64,000 nt of DNA from Sciscionella marina DSM 45152 (GTDB taxonomy: Bacteria; Actinomycetota; Actinomycetes; Mycobacteriales; Pseudonocardiaceae). The position numbers and the translations under genes are program-made. Shown in pieces: positions 25,874-34,334 of this stretch (position 1 is its first letter; the number at the start of each line of letters is the position of its first letter). Where the stretch lies: positions 744,001 to 808,000 of the forward strand of contig NZ_KB905381.1 of NCBI RefSeq assembly GCF_000379465.1, given 5' to 3'. A model generated the notes under the pieces. It ran no database searches and was not told the DNA's origin. It saw nothing but the letters and a program-made list of their open reading frames with translations.

Positions 25874-28203
25874 GTACCTTGTTCGAGGTGGTGTCCGAAC
25901 AGCCGGGCAGCGAGGACGACCTGCTCTCCGGGCTCAATCACGCCCAGGCGGACGCGGTCGCGCACAGCGGTGGCCCGTTGCTCGTGGTCGCGGGCGCGGG
26001 CTCGGGCAAGACGCGGGTGCTCACCCGCAGGATCGCCTATCTACTCGGGGAACGGGGGGTGCAGCCCGGCCAGATCCTGGCGATCACGTTCACCAACAAG
26101 GCCGCCGCGGAGATGAAGGAACGGGTCACCGAGCTCGTCGGGTCCCGGGCCAAGGTCATGTGGGTCTCCACGTTCCACTCGATGTGCGTGCGGCTGCTGC
26201 GCTACGAGGCGAAGACCCTGTCGGCGATGCTGGCCGAGACGGGTGAGGCAGGCCGGTTCAACTCGAACTTCTCCATCTACGACGCGGACGACTCGCGCAG
26301 GCTGATCACCCTGGTCGCGCGGGATCTGGAGATCGACGCGAAGCGCTATCCGGCGCGGATGCTCGCGGCGAAGGTGTCCAACCTGAAGAACGAGCTGCTC
26401 GGGCCGGAGGAGGCCAAGTCCCGCGCGGGCAACGATCTGGAGCGCCGGGTCGCCGAGGTGTACGAGGAGTACGCGCGGCGGCTGATCGAGGCGAACGCGC
26501 TCGACTTCGACGACCTGATCATGCGCACCGTGCAGATCCTGCAGACCTATCCTGCGGTTGCCGAGCACTACCGGCGGCGATTCCGGCACGTGCTCGTGGA
26601 CGAGTACCAGGACACCAACCACGCCCAGTACGTGCTGGTGCGCGAGCTGGTCGGCACCGAGACCACCGAGTCCGGGGTGGAACCGGCCGAACTGTGCGTC
26701 GTCGGTGACGCGGACCAGTCCATCTACGCCTTCCGCGGTGCCACGATCCGCAACATCACCGAGTTCGAGCGGGACTATCCGGACGCGCGCACGATCATGC
26801 TCGAGCAGAACTATCGCTCGACGCAGACCATCCTGTCCGCGGCGAACTCGGTGATCGCGCGCAACGCGGGGCGCAGGGACAAGCGGCTGTGGACCGATCT
26901 CGGCGAGGGCGAGCCGATCGTGGGCTATGTCGCCGACAACGACCACGACGAGGCCGCGTTCGTCGCCGGGGAGATCGACAAGCTGCACGACGAGGGCGCG
27001 GCGACCTACGGGGACGTCGCGGTGTTCTACCGCACCAACGCCGCCTCCCGGGTGTTCGAGGAAATTTTCATCCGCCTCGGGTTGCCGTACCGGGTCGTCG
27101 GCGGGGTCCGCTTCTACGAACGGCGCGAGGTGCGCGATGTGCTCGCCTATCTGCGGGTGCTGGCGAACCCGGAGGACACCGTCTCGCTGCGGCGGATCCT
27201 CAACGTGCCCAAGCGGGGGATCGGGGAACGCGCCGAATCCTGCGTGGCGAGCTACGCCGAGCAGCAGCGGATCTCGTTCGCCGCGGCCCTGCGTGCCGCG
27301 GTGGAGGGCAAGGTCCCGCTGCTGAACACCCGCTCGGTGCGCGCGATCACCGGGTTCGTCGAGCTGTGGGACGGGCTGGCCGAGCTCGTCGAGGAGGGGG
27401 CCGAGGTCGCCGAGATCGCCGAGGCGGTCTGCGCGCGCACCGGGTACCGCGCCGAGCTCGAGGACTCCGACGATCCGCAGGACGCGACCCGGCTGGAGAA
27501 CATCAACGAGCTGATCACCGTGGCCCGGGAGTTCACCGAGGAACTGCCCGAGGATGAGCAGGGCTCGCTGCCCGCCTTCCTCGAACGGGTCTCGCTGGTC
27601 GCGGACACCGACCAGGTGCCCGACTCCGGCGAGGGCGTGGTCACCCTGATGACCCTGCACACCGCGAAGGGCCTGGAGTTCCCCGTGGTGTTCCTGTCCG
27701 GTATGGAGGACGGTTCCTTCCCGCACCTGCGCGCGCTGTCCGATCCGGTCGAGCTCGCCGAGGAACGGCGGCTCGCCTATGTCGGGATCACCCGCGCCCG
27801 CCAGCGGCTCTACGTATCCCGGGCCCTCGTGCGCTCGGCGTGGGGACAGCCGGTGAGCAACCCCGCATCCCGGTTCCTCGACGAGATTCCCGCCGAACTG
27901 CTCGACTGGCGGCGCAGCGAACCCGAACGCTCCGGCCCGTCCTCGGCGACCACCTGGGGCGGCGGTTCGCGTGGCGGCGGGCTCGGCTTCGGACGGCGCG
28001 AGTCCCCGAAACAGGCGGCGGCGAGCAAACTGCCCCCGCTCAAGCTCGACGTCGGCGACCGGGTCAACCACGACAAGTACGGGCTCGGCACCGTCGTCGC
28101 CACGGCCGGATCGGGCCCGCACGCGACCGCCACGATCGACTTCGGCGGCGGCTCCACGATCAAGCTCATGCTGATCGGTGGGGTTCCGATGCAGAAGCTG
28201 TGA
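25870..28203 (+). CDS. pcrA: ATP-dependent DNA helicase, UvrD/PcrA/Rep family
   Basis: 777 residues, a full-length superfamily 1A 3'-5' helicase. Visible motifs: Q-motif region LNHAQADAV, Walker A GAGSGKTRVL, motif Ia TFTNKAA, Walker B VDEYQDTNHAQ, motif III GDADQSIYAFRGA, motif IV QNYRST, motif V VTLMTLHTAKGLEFPVVF and motif VI EERRLAYVGITRARQRLY. The C-terminal Tudor-like domain (VGDRVNHDKYGLGTVVATAG), which contacts RNA polymerase in PcrA, is present. It acts in DNA repair and in removing stalled transcription complexes. The location beside chorismate mutase matches mycobacterial uvrD1 (Rv0949). Confidence 0.97.
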   Translation: MSTLFEVVSEQPGSEDDLLSGLNHAQADAVAHSGGPLLVVAGAGSGKTRVLTRRIAYLLGERGVQPGQILAITFTNKAAAEMKERVTELVGSRAKVMWVSTFHSMCVRLLRYEAKTLSAMLAETGEAGRFNSNFSIYDADDSRRLITLVARDLEIDAKRYPARMLAAKVSNLKNELLGPEEAKSRAGNDLERRVAEVYEEYARRLIEANALDFDDLIMRTVQILQTYPAVAEHYRRRFRHVLVDEYQDTNHAQYVLVRELVGTETTESGVEPAELCVVGDADQSIYAFRGATIRNITEFERDYPDARTIMLEQNYRSTQTILSAANSVIARNAGRRDKRLWTDLGEGEPIVGYVADNDHDEAAFVAGEIDKLHDEGAATYGDVAVFYRTNAASRVFEEIFIRLGLPYRVVGGVRFYERREVRDVLAYLRVLANPEDTVSLRRILNVPKRGIGERAESCVASYAEQQRISFAAALRAAVEGKVPLLNTRSVRAITGFVELWDGLAELVEEGAEVAEIAEAVCARTGYRAELEDSDDPQDATRLENINELITVAREFTEELPEDEQGSLPAFLERVSLVADTDQVPDSGEGVVTLMTLHTAKGLEFPVVFLSGMEDGSFPHLRALSDPVELAEERRLAYVGITRARQRLYVSRALVRSAWGQPVSNPASRFLDEIPAELLDWRRSEPERSGPSSATTWGGGSRGGGLGFGRRESPKQAAASKLPPLKLDVGDRVNHDKYGLGTVVATAGSGPHATATIDFGGGSTIKLMLIGGVPMQKL

Positions 28204-28220
28204 GGCGCACCTAGTTCGAC

Positions 28221-28266
28221 TGGCCAGAAAACCGGCTAGTGGATGGCCATAAATCTGGCTAGTGGA
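28221..28266. repeat. Two 23-bp tandem repeats (operator-like iterons) before the second toxin-antitoxin pair
   Basis: TGGCCAGAAAACCGGCTAGT at 28221 recurs as TGGCCATAAATCTGGCTAGT at 28244, both followed by GGA, exactly adjacent. Each contains an inverted motif (GCCA-N6-TGGC in the second; GCCA-N6-CGGC in the first). The block ends 3 bp before the antitoxin ATG, so it covers the likely promoter and ribosome site and is the expected binding site of the antitoxin. Confidence 0.7.
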
Positions 28267-28269
28267 CTC

Positions 28270-28545
28270 ATGCGGACTGTTCCATTCACCGAAGCCAAGG
28301 ACAAGCTGGCCGGCTTGGTCGACGAGGCCGAGCAGACGCACGAGATCATCACGATCACGAGGCATGGTCGTCCTGCTGCGGTGATGATGTCCGCGGATGA
28401 CCTCGCGTCGCTACACGAAACACTGTATTGGCTGTCGCAGCCCGGGGTTCACGATTCTATTGCTGACGCGGAGCGTGAATATGCCAATGGCGAGGTCGCG
28501 AGTGGTGACGAATTGCGTGCCGAGTATGGGTTGCCTCCGGCGTGA
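28270..28545 (+). CDS. Phd/YefM-family antitoxin
   Basis: 91 residues from ATG 28270 (MRTVPFTEAKDKLAGLVDEA), the start that fits the family; an in-frame ATG at 28243 lies within the repeat block. The N-terminal half is the Phd/YefM DNA-binding fold (ITITRHGRPAAVMMSADDLA) and the acidic C-terminus would neutralise the toxin. The stop overlaps the toxin GTG (GTGA). Phd-type antitoxins bind palindromic or repeated operators upstream of themselves; two 23-bp repeats fill that position. Confidence 0.9.
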   Translation: MRTVPFTEAKDKLAGLVDEAEQTHEIITITRHGRPAAVMMSADDLASLHETLYWLSQPGVHDSIADAEREYANGEVASGDELRAEYGLPPA

Positions 28546-28823
28546 CCGGTGCAGCATGGCACGTTGTTGTCAGTAGCGCTGCCCACCGGGACTTACGCAG
28601 GCTTCCGGACAGAATCGCCATAGCTATCGTCGAGTTCATCACCGGGCAACTGGCAGACAACCCGGCAAGACTCACTAAACCGTTGCGCAATGAGCTCGCG
28701 GATTATCGCAGCGCACGAAGGGGCGATTACCGTGTTTTCGTTCGACTCGATGAGGAAGAACGTAGCGTGCTCATTGTCCGCGTCGATCACCGCGCACGCC
28801 TACCGTGGTCGTTGAATCGGTAA
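28542..28823 (+). CDS. RelE/ParE-superfamily toxin
   Basis: 93 residues: WHVVVSSAAHRDLRRLPDRI, with LTKPLRNELADYRSARRGDY and RVFVRLDEEERSVLIVRVDHRARLPW. This is the RelE/ParE fold: the basic strand with RRGDYRVFVR and the C-terminal VDHRARLY-like block are typical of ribosome-dependent mRNA endonuclease toxins of the RelE/YoeB side. The GTG start overlaps the antitoxin stop. The pair lies immediately after pcrA at the left edge of a 12-kb accessory stretch. Confidence 0.9.
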   Translation: MTGAAWHVVVSSAAHRDLRRLPDRIAIAIVEFITGQLADNPARLTKPLRNELADYRSARRGDYRVFVRLDEEERSVLIVRVDHRARLPWSLNR

Positions 28824-28914
28824 GGGTGAAGGCCCCCACCTAGGGATATCCGCAGGGAGAAACCGGGGGCGTTCCCCGTTTCGGCGCGGACGCGGGCCGC
28901 GAAGGATCGGGGGC

Positions 28915-30333
28915 ATGGATTTCCGCGCTCGCCGAATCGTGCTGGCCCTCGCCGCGCTGGCCGCCTCCGCGCTGCTCTGGTACCTGGGCACCGGTTTCGC
29001 GCCCATCGCCGCACTGACCTGGCTCGCTCCGCTTCCGGTGCTGTTGCTCGCGCCCGCCGAACGGGCCGTTCCGGTGTTCGGGATCGCCTTTCTCGCCTCG
29101 ATGATCGGCAGCACGAACAGCTGGGGCTTCTACACCCGCTCCTACGATGTTCCGCTGCCGATGGGCCTGTTGATCAGCGCCTCGTTCGCGGTGACCTTCG
29201 CGCTCGCGGTGCTGGTGTTCCGCGCGCTCGTGCTGCGCGGCAAGGCGATGTTCGCCGCGTTCGCCGCGCCTGCGCTCTGGACCGGCGCGGTGTATCTCAT
29301 CTCGCTGAACCCGTTCGGGATCGTCGGCACGCTCGCCACCACCCAGGCTGGCTCCCCGGTACTGCTGCAGATCGCCTCGGTGACCGGCGCCTGGGGGACG
29401 GATTTCCTGGTCGTGTTCGCCTCCGCCGCGCTCGCGGCGCTGTGCGCTCCCGGGGTCGCCAAAGGTGCGCGGCTGCGCACCGGGGTCGTGGCGGTGCTCG
29501 TTTTCGGGCTGGTGCTCGGCTTCGGGGCACTGCGGCTCTCCGGGACGGGGCCGTTCGCCAAGCCGGACGGTCAACGGCAGCGGATCGCCCTCATCGTGCA
29601 CAACCACGCGGGCTGGGGGATCGATGTGGCCAGTGCCGAGGGGCGTGCGCTGATCCGGGACTACACCGCCGAGATCGCCGCACTCCCCGCCGGGGTGCGC
29701 ACCGCGGTGCTCCCCGAAGGGGCCTTCGGCTCGACCGAGGCGAACCGCGGTGCGCTGACCGGACCGCTTGCCGGGGTGGCGCGCGCCAAGGGGGTGAGCG
29801 TCGTGGTCGGCCTCGCGCACAAGAACCCGACCTATCAGCTGGCGGTCGTGGTCGCCCCGGACGGCACCACGCGTGATTACCGCAAACAGCACGACGCGGT
29901 CGGCGCGCCCGGTCACTCGCTGACCTTCGTGCCTGCCAGCAGGACCGGGGTGGCGATCTGTGCCGACCTCGACCACCCGAATCCGAGCGGGAAATACGCG
30001 GGCGCGGGTGCGCGGCTGCTCGCGGTTCCCGCTTCCGACGAGGGTGAGAACGGTTGGCAGCACAGCAGGAACGGGGTACTGCGCGGAGTGGAGAACGGGT
30101 TCGCGATCGCCTGGTCCGGGCGGGCGAGCAGGCTGCTCGCCGCGGACGGCTACGGACGGGTGCGCACCGATACCGTGACCGGCGGGGCGGGGGCGTTGCG
30201 CCGGGTGGTCACCGAGGTTCCCGAAGGACCGGGCGCCACGCCGTACACCGCGCTCGGTGACTGGTTCGCCTGGCTGTGCCTCGCCGTCACCGCGGGTGCC
30301 GTGCTGGGCTCGGTCACCCGGCGAACCCGGTGA
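28915..30333 (+). CDS. Apolipoprotein N-acyltransferase-like (Lnt) membrane enzyme
   Basis: 472 residues. The N-terminal half has six or so membrane helices (TWLAPLPVLLLAP; LISASFAVTFALAVLVFRAL; LVVFASAALAALCAPG), the C-terminal half a carbon-nitrogen hydrolase domain with the expected catalytic residues: Glu in VLPEGAFG, Lys in DYRKQHD and Cys in GVAICADLDHP. A last helix (WFAWLCLAVTAGAVLGSV) ends the protein. Lnt adds a third acyl chain to the N-terminal Cys of lipoproteins. The usual actinobacterial copy is fused or next to polyprenol-phosphate-mannose synthase; no such gene is near here, so this may be a second paralogue. The stop overlaps the convergent tetR gene by 20 bp. Confidence 0.85.
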   Translation: MDFRARRIVLALAALAASALLWYLGTGFAPIAALTWLAPLPVLLLAPAERAVPVFGIAFLASMIGSTNSWGFYTRSYDVPLPMGLLISASFAVTFALAVLVFRALVLRGKAMFAAFAAPALWTGAVYLISLNPFGIVGTLATTQAGSPVLLQIASVTGAWGTDFLVVFASAALAALCAPGVAKGARLRTGVVAVLVFGLVLGFGALRLSGTGPFAKPDGQRQRIALIVHNHAGWGIDVASAEGRALIRDYTAEIAALPAGVRTAVLPEGAFGSTEANRGALTGPLAGVARAKGVSVVVGLAHKNPTYQLAVVVAPDGTTRDYRKQHDAVGAPGHSLTFVPASRTGVAICADLDHPNPSGKYAGAGARLLAVPASDEGENGWQHSRNGVLRGVENGFAIAWSGRASRLLAADGYGRVRTDTVTGGAGALRRVVTEVPEGPGATPYTALGDWFAWLCLAVTAGAVLGSVTRRTR

Positions 30334-30949
30334 GCATGGCCTCGACCGCGAGCGTGAACCGTTCCTCGTCCGCGGTCCCGTCCCCGGTGCGTGCCGCGGT
30401 CACCAGCAAGGGGAACTCCGCCTCGTCGAGCTCGGCCAGCCGGGTACGGGAACCGGGTCCGGTCAGCTCCGCGGTGGCCACCTCGCTGCGGGTGTGCCCG
30501 AGCACGAACGAGGTCAGCGCGTTCAGCAGGTGCAGTGCCCGCCCGAGCGGAAAACCCGCGGCACGCAGCAACCCGAGCCCCTGCTCGACGGCGCGCAGCA
30601 GCGCGGGGGTGCTCGCCGGACGCTCGGCGATGAGCCCGATCAGCGCGGGATGGGCGAGCAGGGCGGCGCGCAGTGCGCAGGCGTACTCCCGCAGCGCCCG
30701 CGCCCACTCGGCGGGTGCGCGCCGGGGAACCGACTCGGCCAGCGGGGCGCACACGCGTTCCACGAGGCCGTCGAGCAGCGCGTCCTTGCCCGGCACGTGG
30801 TGGTAGAGGGTCATCGCCTCCACCCCGAGCGCGGTGGCGAGCCTGCGCATGGTCAGGGCGGACAGCCCCTGCTCGTCCACGATCCGCAGCGCCGCGTCGA
30901 GGATCCCCACCCTGCTCAGTCCGGCCCGCTCGCCCTGGGAACGACTCAT
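30314..30949 (-). CDS. TetR-family regulator
   Basis: 211 residues. The N-terminal helix-turn-helix (LSRVGILDAALRIVDEQGLS, LTMRRLATALGVEAMTLYHH) is followed by a TetR_C-like ligand domain. The ATG at 30949 is chosen because it directly abuts the palindrome at 30950-30964 and fits the family start; the -10 box TACACT on this strand ends 6 nt before it, so the message is leaderless. It is divergent from a SnoaL-like gene, its probable target. Confidence 0.9.
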   Translation of the reverse strand: MSRSQGERAGLSRVGILDAALRIVDEQGLSALTMRRLATALGVEAMTLYHHVPGKDALLDGLVERVCAPLAESVPRRAPAEWARALREYACALRAALLAHPALIGLIAERPASTPALLRAVEQGLGLLRAAGFPLGRALHLLNALTSFVLGHTRSEVATAELTGPGSRTRLAELDEAEFPLLVTAARTGDGTADEERFTLAVEAMLTGFAG

Positions 30950-30964
30950 TCTTACAGTGTAAGA
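30950..30964. promoter_or_regulatory. TetR operator over divergent promoters
   Basis: TCTTACAGTGTAAGA is a 15-bp palindrome with a single central mismatch. It contains TACACT for the minus strand (6 nt before the tetR ATG) and TACAGT for the plus strand (about 20 nt before the SnoaL ATG), so one bound dimer would block both promoters. Confidence 0.75.
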
Positions 30965-30978
30965 GTAAGCTGCCGGGC

Positions 30979-31413
30979 ATGACCGCCGAGGAACACAAGA
31001 ACGTGGTGCGCGGACTGATCGCCGCGCTGGACGAACGCCGGATCGCGGCATTGGGGGACTTCCTCGCCGCGGATGTGCGCGATCACAACAAGATCATCTT
31101 CGGGGAGCCGGAGGAGCCCGGCGCGGCCTTCGAGGGGTTCCGCCGTCAGCTCGATGCGCTGACCGAGACCGCGTTCCGCGCGGAGGAGCTGATCGCCGAG
31201 GGGGACCGGGTGGTGGCGCGGCTGCGCGTCTCCGGTCGGCACACCGGCCCGCATCCGCGTATGCCGGAGCCGACCGGACGGCGCTTCGACGTGGAGCAGA
31301 TCTGGATCTTCACTGTCACCGGCGGGCGGGTCACCGAGATCCGCGCGGTCTCCGACCGCCTCGGCATGTTCGCCCAGCTCGGTTGGGATTGGCCGGAACC
31401 CGAACGGTGCTAG
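30979..31413 (+). CDS. SnoaL/NTF2-like polyketide-cyclase-family protein
   Basis: 144 residues: NVVRGLIAALDERRIAALGD, then FRRQLDALTETAFRAEELIA and RFDVEQIWIFTVTGGRVTEI. This is the SnoaL-like NTF2 fold (ester cyclase family: VRGL-alpha-helix, a pocket of mixed strands, and the final VTEI-RAVSDRLG strand). Members act as small hydrolases, isomerases or ligand-binding proteins; no substrate can be deduced. It is divergent from the TetR gene and shares the palindromic operator with it. The 3' end contains the promoter of the next gene. Confidence 0.85.
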   Translation: MTAEEHKNVVRGLIAALDERRIAALGDFLAADVRDHNKIIFGEPEEPGAAFEGFRRQLDALTETAFRAEELIAEGDRVVARLRVSGRHTGPHPRMPEPTGRRFDVEQIWIFTVTGGRVTEIRAVSDRLGMFAQLGWDWPEPERC

Positions 31414-31416
31414 GCT
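31389..31416 (+). promoter_or_regulatory. Promoter of the OtrA-like gene
   Basis: TTGGCC (31389-31394) and TAGGCT (31411-31416) are 16 bp apart, inside the 3' end of the SnoaL gene. The transcript would begin near 31423 and carry about 95 nt of leader before the GTG at 31518, including an upstream ORF at 31457 with its own GGGAG ribosome site. Confidence 0.55.
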
Positions 31417-31517
31417 GGTTGCCGTACTGATCGTTTCTGTTCGAGGGAGTTTCCGCATGCGCCGGGCGTCCGAAGTCCTCGTGACCAAGGCCGCCCCGAC
31501 GATGGGAACGCATTCCC

Positions 31518-33293
31518 GTGGAAACGATCAATATCGGTATTCTCGCGCATGTCGACGCCGGTAAGACCAGCCTGACCGAGCGCCTGCTCTTCGATGCGGG
31601 CGCGACCCGGCGGCTCGGCAGCGTGGACGAAGGCACCACCCGCACCGATTCCTCCGAACTGGAACGCGCCCGCGGCATCACCATCCGCGCGGGCGTCGCC
31701 GCCTTCGAAGCGGGCGGGTGCGCGATCACCATCCTCGACACCCCCGGGCACCCGGATTTCATCGCGGAGGTGGAGCGCGCGCTGCGGGTGCTGGACGGCG
31801 CGGTGCTCGTGGTCTCCGGGACCTCGGGCGTGCAGGCGCAGACCACGATCCTGCTGCGCGCGCTGCACCGGATGCGGGTGCCGACGCTGCTGTTCGTGAA
31901 CAAGATGGACAGCTCGCCGTACTCGGCCACCGAACTGCTCACCGCCGTGCGCGCCCGGCTCACCGCGACCGCGGTCACCGGGCCGGAGGAGGAGCGCAGC
32001 CTCGAAGTGCTCGCCGAACGGGACGACAGGGTGCTCGCCGACTACCTGGCGGGCGTGCCCGACCGGGACCGGTTCGCGCGTGCGCTGCGGGAGCAGACCG
32101 CGCGGGCGCAGGCGCACCCGGTGCTGTTCGGTTCGGCGACGAGCGGTGCCGGGATCCCCGGACTGGTCACCGCGATCCGCGAGCTGATCCCGGTCCCGGA
32201 ACCGGGCGCGGAACCACCGCGCGCCACGGTGTTCCAGATCGAGGGCAAGCCCCGCGAGGCGCTCGTGCGGGTCCATGCCGGGGAATTCGCCGAACGCGCG
32301 ATGGTCACCGTGTACCGGCGTACCGGGCAGGGGATCGGCGAGCACAAGGCGCGGATCACCGGGCTGCGCCGGATCAGCCCGCGCGGGACCGAACCGGCCG
32401 GGGTGCTCGGCGCGGGCGCGATCGGCTGGGTGCGCGGACTCGGTGAAGCCAGGGTCGGCGATCAGCTCGGCAGCGCGGCCGGTCTGGATGCCCAGCCCGC
32501 TTTTCCCCCGCCCCCGCTGGAGAGTGTGGTGACTCCGGTGCGCGCGGGCGCGCGGTCACGGTTGTTCGCCGCGCTCACCGAACTGGCCGACGCGGACCCG
32601 CTGATCGGGTTCGACCGGGGGAGCGGTTCGGTGCGCATCCACGGCGAGGTGCAGCAGGAGGTGCTCGAAGCGCGGCTGCGCGAGGAGTTCGGTGTCCGGG
32701 CGTGGTTCGCCCCGGTCACCCCGGTACTCGTGCACCGCCCACGCGGGACCGGGAGCGCGCGGCGCAGCATCGACTCCCGGGAACGCAACGAGTACTGGGC
32801 GACCATCGGACTCGAGGTGGAACCCGGAACGGGCGTCGATTACCGGATCGGCGTGCAGCGCGGCCTGTTGCCGCGTGCCTTCTACACCGCGATCGAGGAA
32901 ACGGTGCACGAGGCGGCCGCGGAACTGCGGATCACCGACTGCCGGATCACGCTGACCGCGGCCGGGTACGCGAGCCCGGTGAGCACCGCGGGGGATTTCC
33001 GCGCGCTGACCAGGAAACTGTTCGGGGAGGCGATCGAACAGGCCGGTCTCGTGGTGTACCGGCCGGTGCACCGTTTCGAGCTCGAGTTCCCGGAGGCGGC
33101 GGCGAGCCGGACACTCGCCGCGCTCGCGAAGGCGGACGGGATCATCGAGGACACCGGGGTCGCGGCCGGGATCACCCGGGTGACCGGCACGATCCCGGTC
33201 GCCGAGCTCGCCGGGTTCCGGCGCAGGCTGCCCGGCTGCACCGGCGGGGAAGGGGTGTTGCTCAGCCGCCCGGACGGGTACCGGCCCGGGTGA
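31518..33293 (+). CDS. Ribosomal protection protein of the TetM/OtrA type (EF-G paralogue)
   Basis: 591 residues. The GTPase domain has the P-loop AHVDAGKTSL, switch I RGITI, switch II DTPGHPDF, and NKMD; domains II to V follow in EF-G order, ending in an EF-G-like domain V (FELEFPEAAASRTLAALAKA). The length and the domain IV segment are those of tetracycline-resistance ribosomal protection proteins such as OtrA and Tet(M), shorter than EF-G (about 700). They bind the A site and expel tetracyclines; several actinomycete homologues are of untested function. GTG 31518 is preceded by a hairpin (GGGAA-CGCA-TTCCC) and has no clear ribosome site. The end overlaps the convergent WYL gene by 32 bp. 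Confidence 0.88.
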   Translation: METINIGILAHVDAGKTSLTERLLFDAGATRRLGSVDEGTTRTDSSELERARGITIRAGVAAFEAGGCAITILDTPGHPDFIAEVERALRVLDGAVLVVSGTSGVQAQTTILLRALHRMRVPTLLFVNKMDSSPYSATELLTAVRARLTATAVTGPEEERSLEVLAERDDRVLADYLAGVPDRDRFARALREQTARAQAHPVLFGSATSGAGIPGLVTAIRELIPVPEPGAEPPRATVFQIEGKPREALVRVHAGEFAERAMVTVYRRTGQGIGEHKARITGLRRISPRGTEPAGVLGAGAIGWVRGLGEARVGDQLGSAAGLDAQPAFPPPPLESVVTPVRAGARSRLFAALTELADADPLIGFDRGSGSVRIHGEVQQEVLEARLREEFGVRAWFAPVTPVLVHRPRGTGSARRSIDSRERNEYWATIGLEVEPGTGVDYRIGVQRGLLPRAFYTAIEETVHEAAAELRITDCRITLTAAGYASPVSTAGDFRALTRKLFGEAIEQAGLVVYRPVHRFELEFPEAAASRTLAALAKADGIIEDTGVAAGITRVTGTIPVAELAGFRRRLPGCTGGEGVLLSRPDGYRPG

Positions 33294-34242
33294 ACCGCTC
33301 GCCCCAGTCCCGCAGCAGCTCGCGCAGCTCGGCGGGGGAGTGTACCTCGAACTCCGCCCCGAGCGTGCCGAGTGCCATCGCGGGCCAGTCGAGCCAGTCG
33401 CTTTCCATGTGCACCGTGCACCGGCCGGGATCGCCCGAGTCGTCCGGGCCGACCTCCCACCAGCGGCCGATCCTGGACTGCACCGACTCCCGCGGCGCGG
33501 ACACGGTGGCGTGGACCGCGTAGGTGCCAGGCCGCTTGCGCAGGCCCGCGCGCACGAACTCCGCCGCGTCCCCGGCAGGCAGTTCGCGCTGCCGGAACCG
33601 GGCCCCGGTGCGCCGTGGCCCGGTGAGCCGGTCGATCCGGAAGCTGCGCCAGTCGCCCCGGTCCAGGTCGTAGCCGACCAGATACCAGCGATGGTCGATG
33701 GAGACCAGCCGGTACGGTTCGACGCTGCGGGTGCCCGGCTCCCGGTTGGGCGCGGTGTACTCGAACCGCACCCGTTCGGTGTCCCGGCAGGCCTGGGCGA
33801 GCGTGGTCAGCGCATCGGTGTCCACGGCCGCTGCCACCGATCCGAGGCTGGTGGACACGGTCATCGTGCGCAGCGCGTCCACCCGGCGCCGCAGCCGCCC
33901 GGGCAGCACCTGGATCACCTTGCTCAGCGCGCGCACGCTCGACTCGGCGATCCCGGTGAGTCCCCCGGACACCGCGGCGTCCTGCAGCGCGACCGCGATG
34001 GCCACCGCCTCCTCGTCGTCCACCACCAGCGGCGGCAGCACCGCACCGGGCGCGAGCTGGTATCCGCCGTCCACCCCGCGGGAGGCCTCGACCGGGTAAC
34101 CGAGCTCGCGCAGCCGGTCCACATCGCGGCGCAGGGTGCGCGGCGAGACCCCGAGCCGCGCGGCGAGTTCGGTGCCCGGCCAGAAGCGGTGCGTCTGCAG
34201 CAGGGACAGCAGCCGGAGCGTCCGTGAGCTGGTGTTCGCCAT
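33262..34242 (-). CDS. HTH-WYL domain transcriptional regulator
   Basis: 326 residues. An N-terminal DeoR-like winged helix-turn-helix (SRTLRLLSLLQTHRFWPGTE, then LAARLGVSPRTLRRDVDRLR) is followed by the WYL domain (VEPYRLVSIDHRWYLVGYDL; the WYL tripeptide is intact) and the C-terminal WCX region. WYL proteins sense nucleic acid or nucleotide ligands. Regulators of this form are commonly paired with DinB-like or glyoxalase genes, and here a DinB-like gene is divergent. A small palindrome at 34265-34281 is a probable operator. Confidence 0.92.
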   Translation of the reverse strand: MANTSSRTLRLLSLLQTHRFWPGTELAARLGVSPRTLRRDVDRLRELGYPVEASRGVDGGYQLAPGAVLPPLVVDDEEAVAIAVALQDAAVSGGLTGIAESSVRALSKVIQVLPGRLRRRVDALRTMTVSTSLGSVAAAVDTDALTTLAQACRDTERVRFEYTAPNREPGTRSVEPYRLVSIDHRWYLVGYDLDRGDWRSFRIDRLTGPRRTGARFRQRELPAGDAAEFVRAGLRKRPGTYAVHATVSAPRESVQSRIGRWWEVGPDDSGDPGRCTVHMESDWLDWPAMALGTLGAEFEVHSPAELRELLRDWGERFTRAGTRPGG

Positions 34243-34264
34243 GTTTCCAGATTAGTCGGCAAAG

Positions 34265-34281
34265 CGGTCAAAAACTGGCCG
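34265..34281. promoter_or_regulatory. Putative WYL-regulator operator
   Basis: CGGTCA-AAAAC-TGGCCG is an inverted repeat with one mismatch between its arms, located between the divergent WYL and DinB-like genes and 11 bp upstream of a TAGTGT -10-like box (34292-34297). Confidence 0.45.
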
Positions 34282-34334
34282 CTGTGCCTTCTAGTGTCGG
34301 AGCCAACCGATTCGCAGAGAGAGGCAGGACCGAG

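Noticed and set aside
28204-28842. Target-site direct repeat around the Phd/ParE-type pair
   Set aside because: Only a 7-bp match (CACCTAG) recurs on the two sides, too short to count as an insertion footprint.
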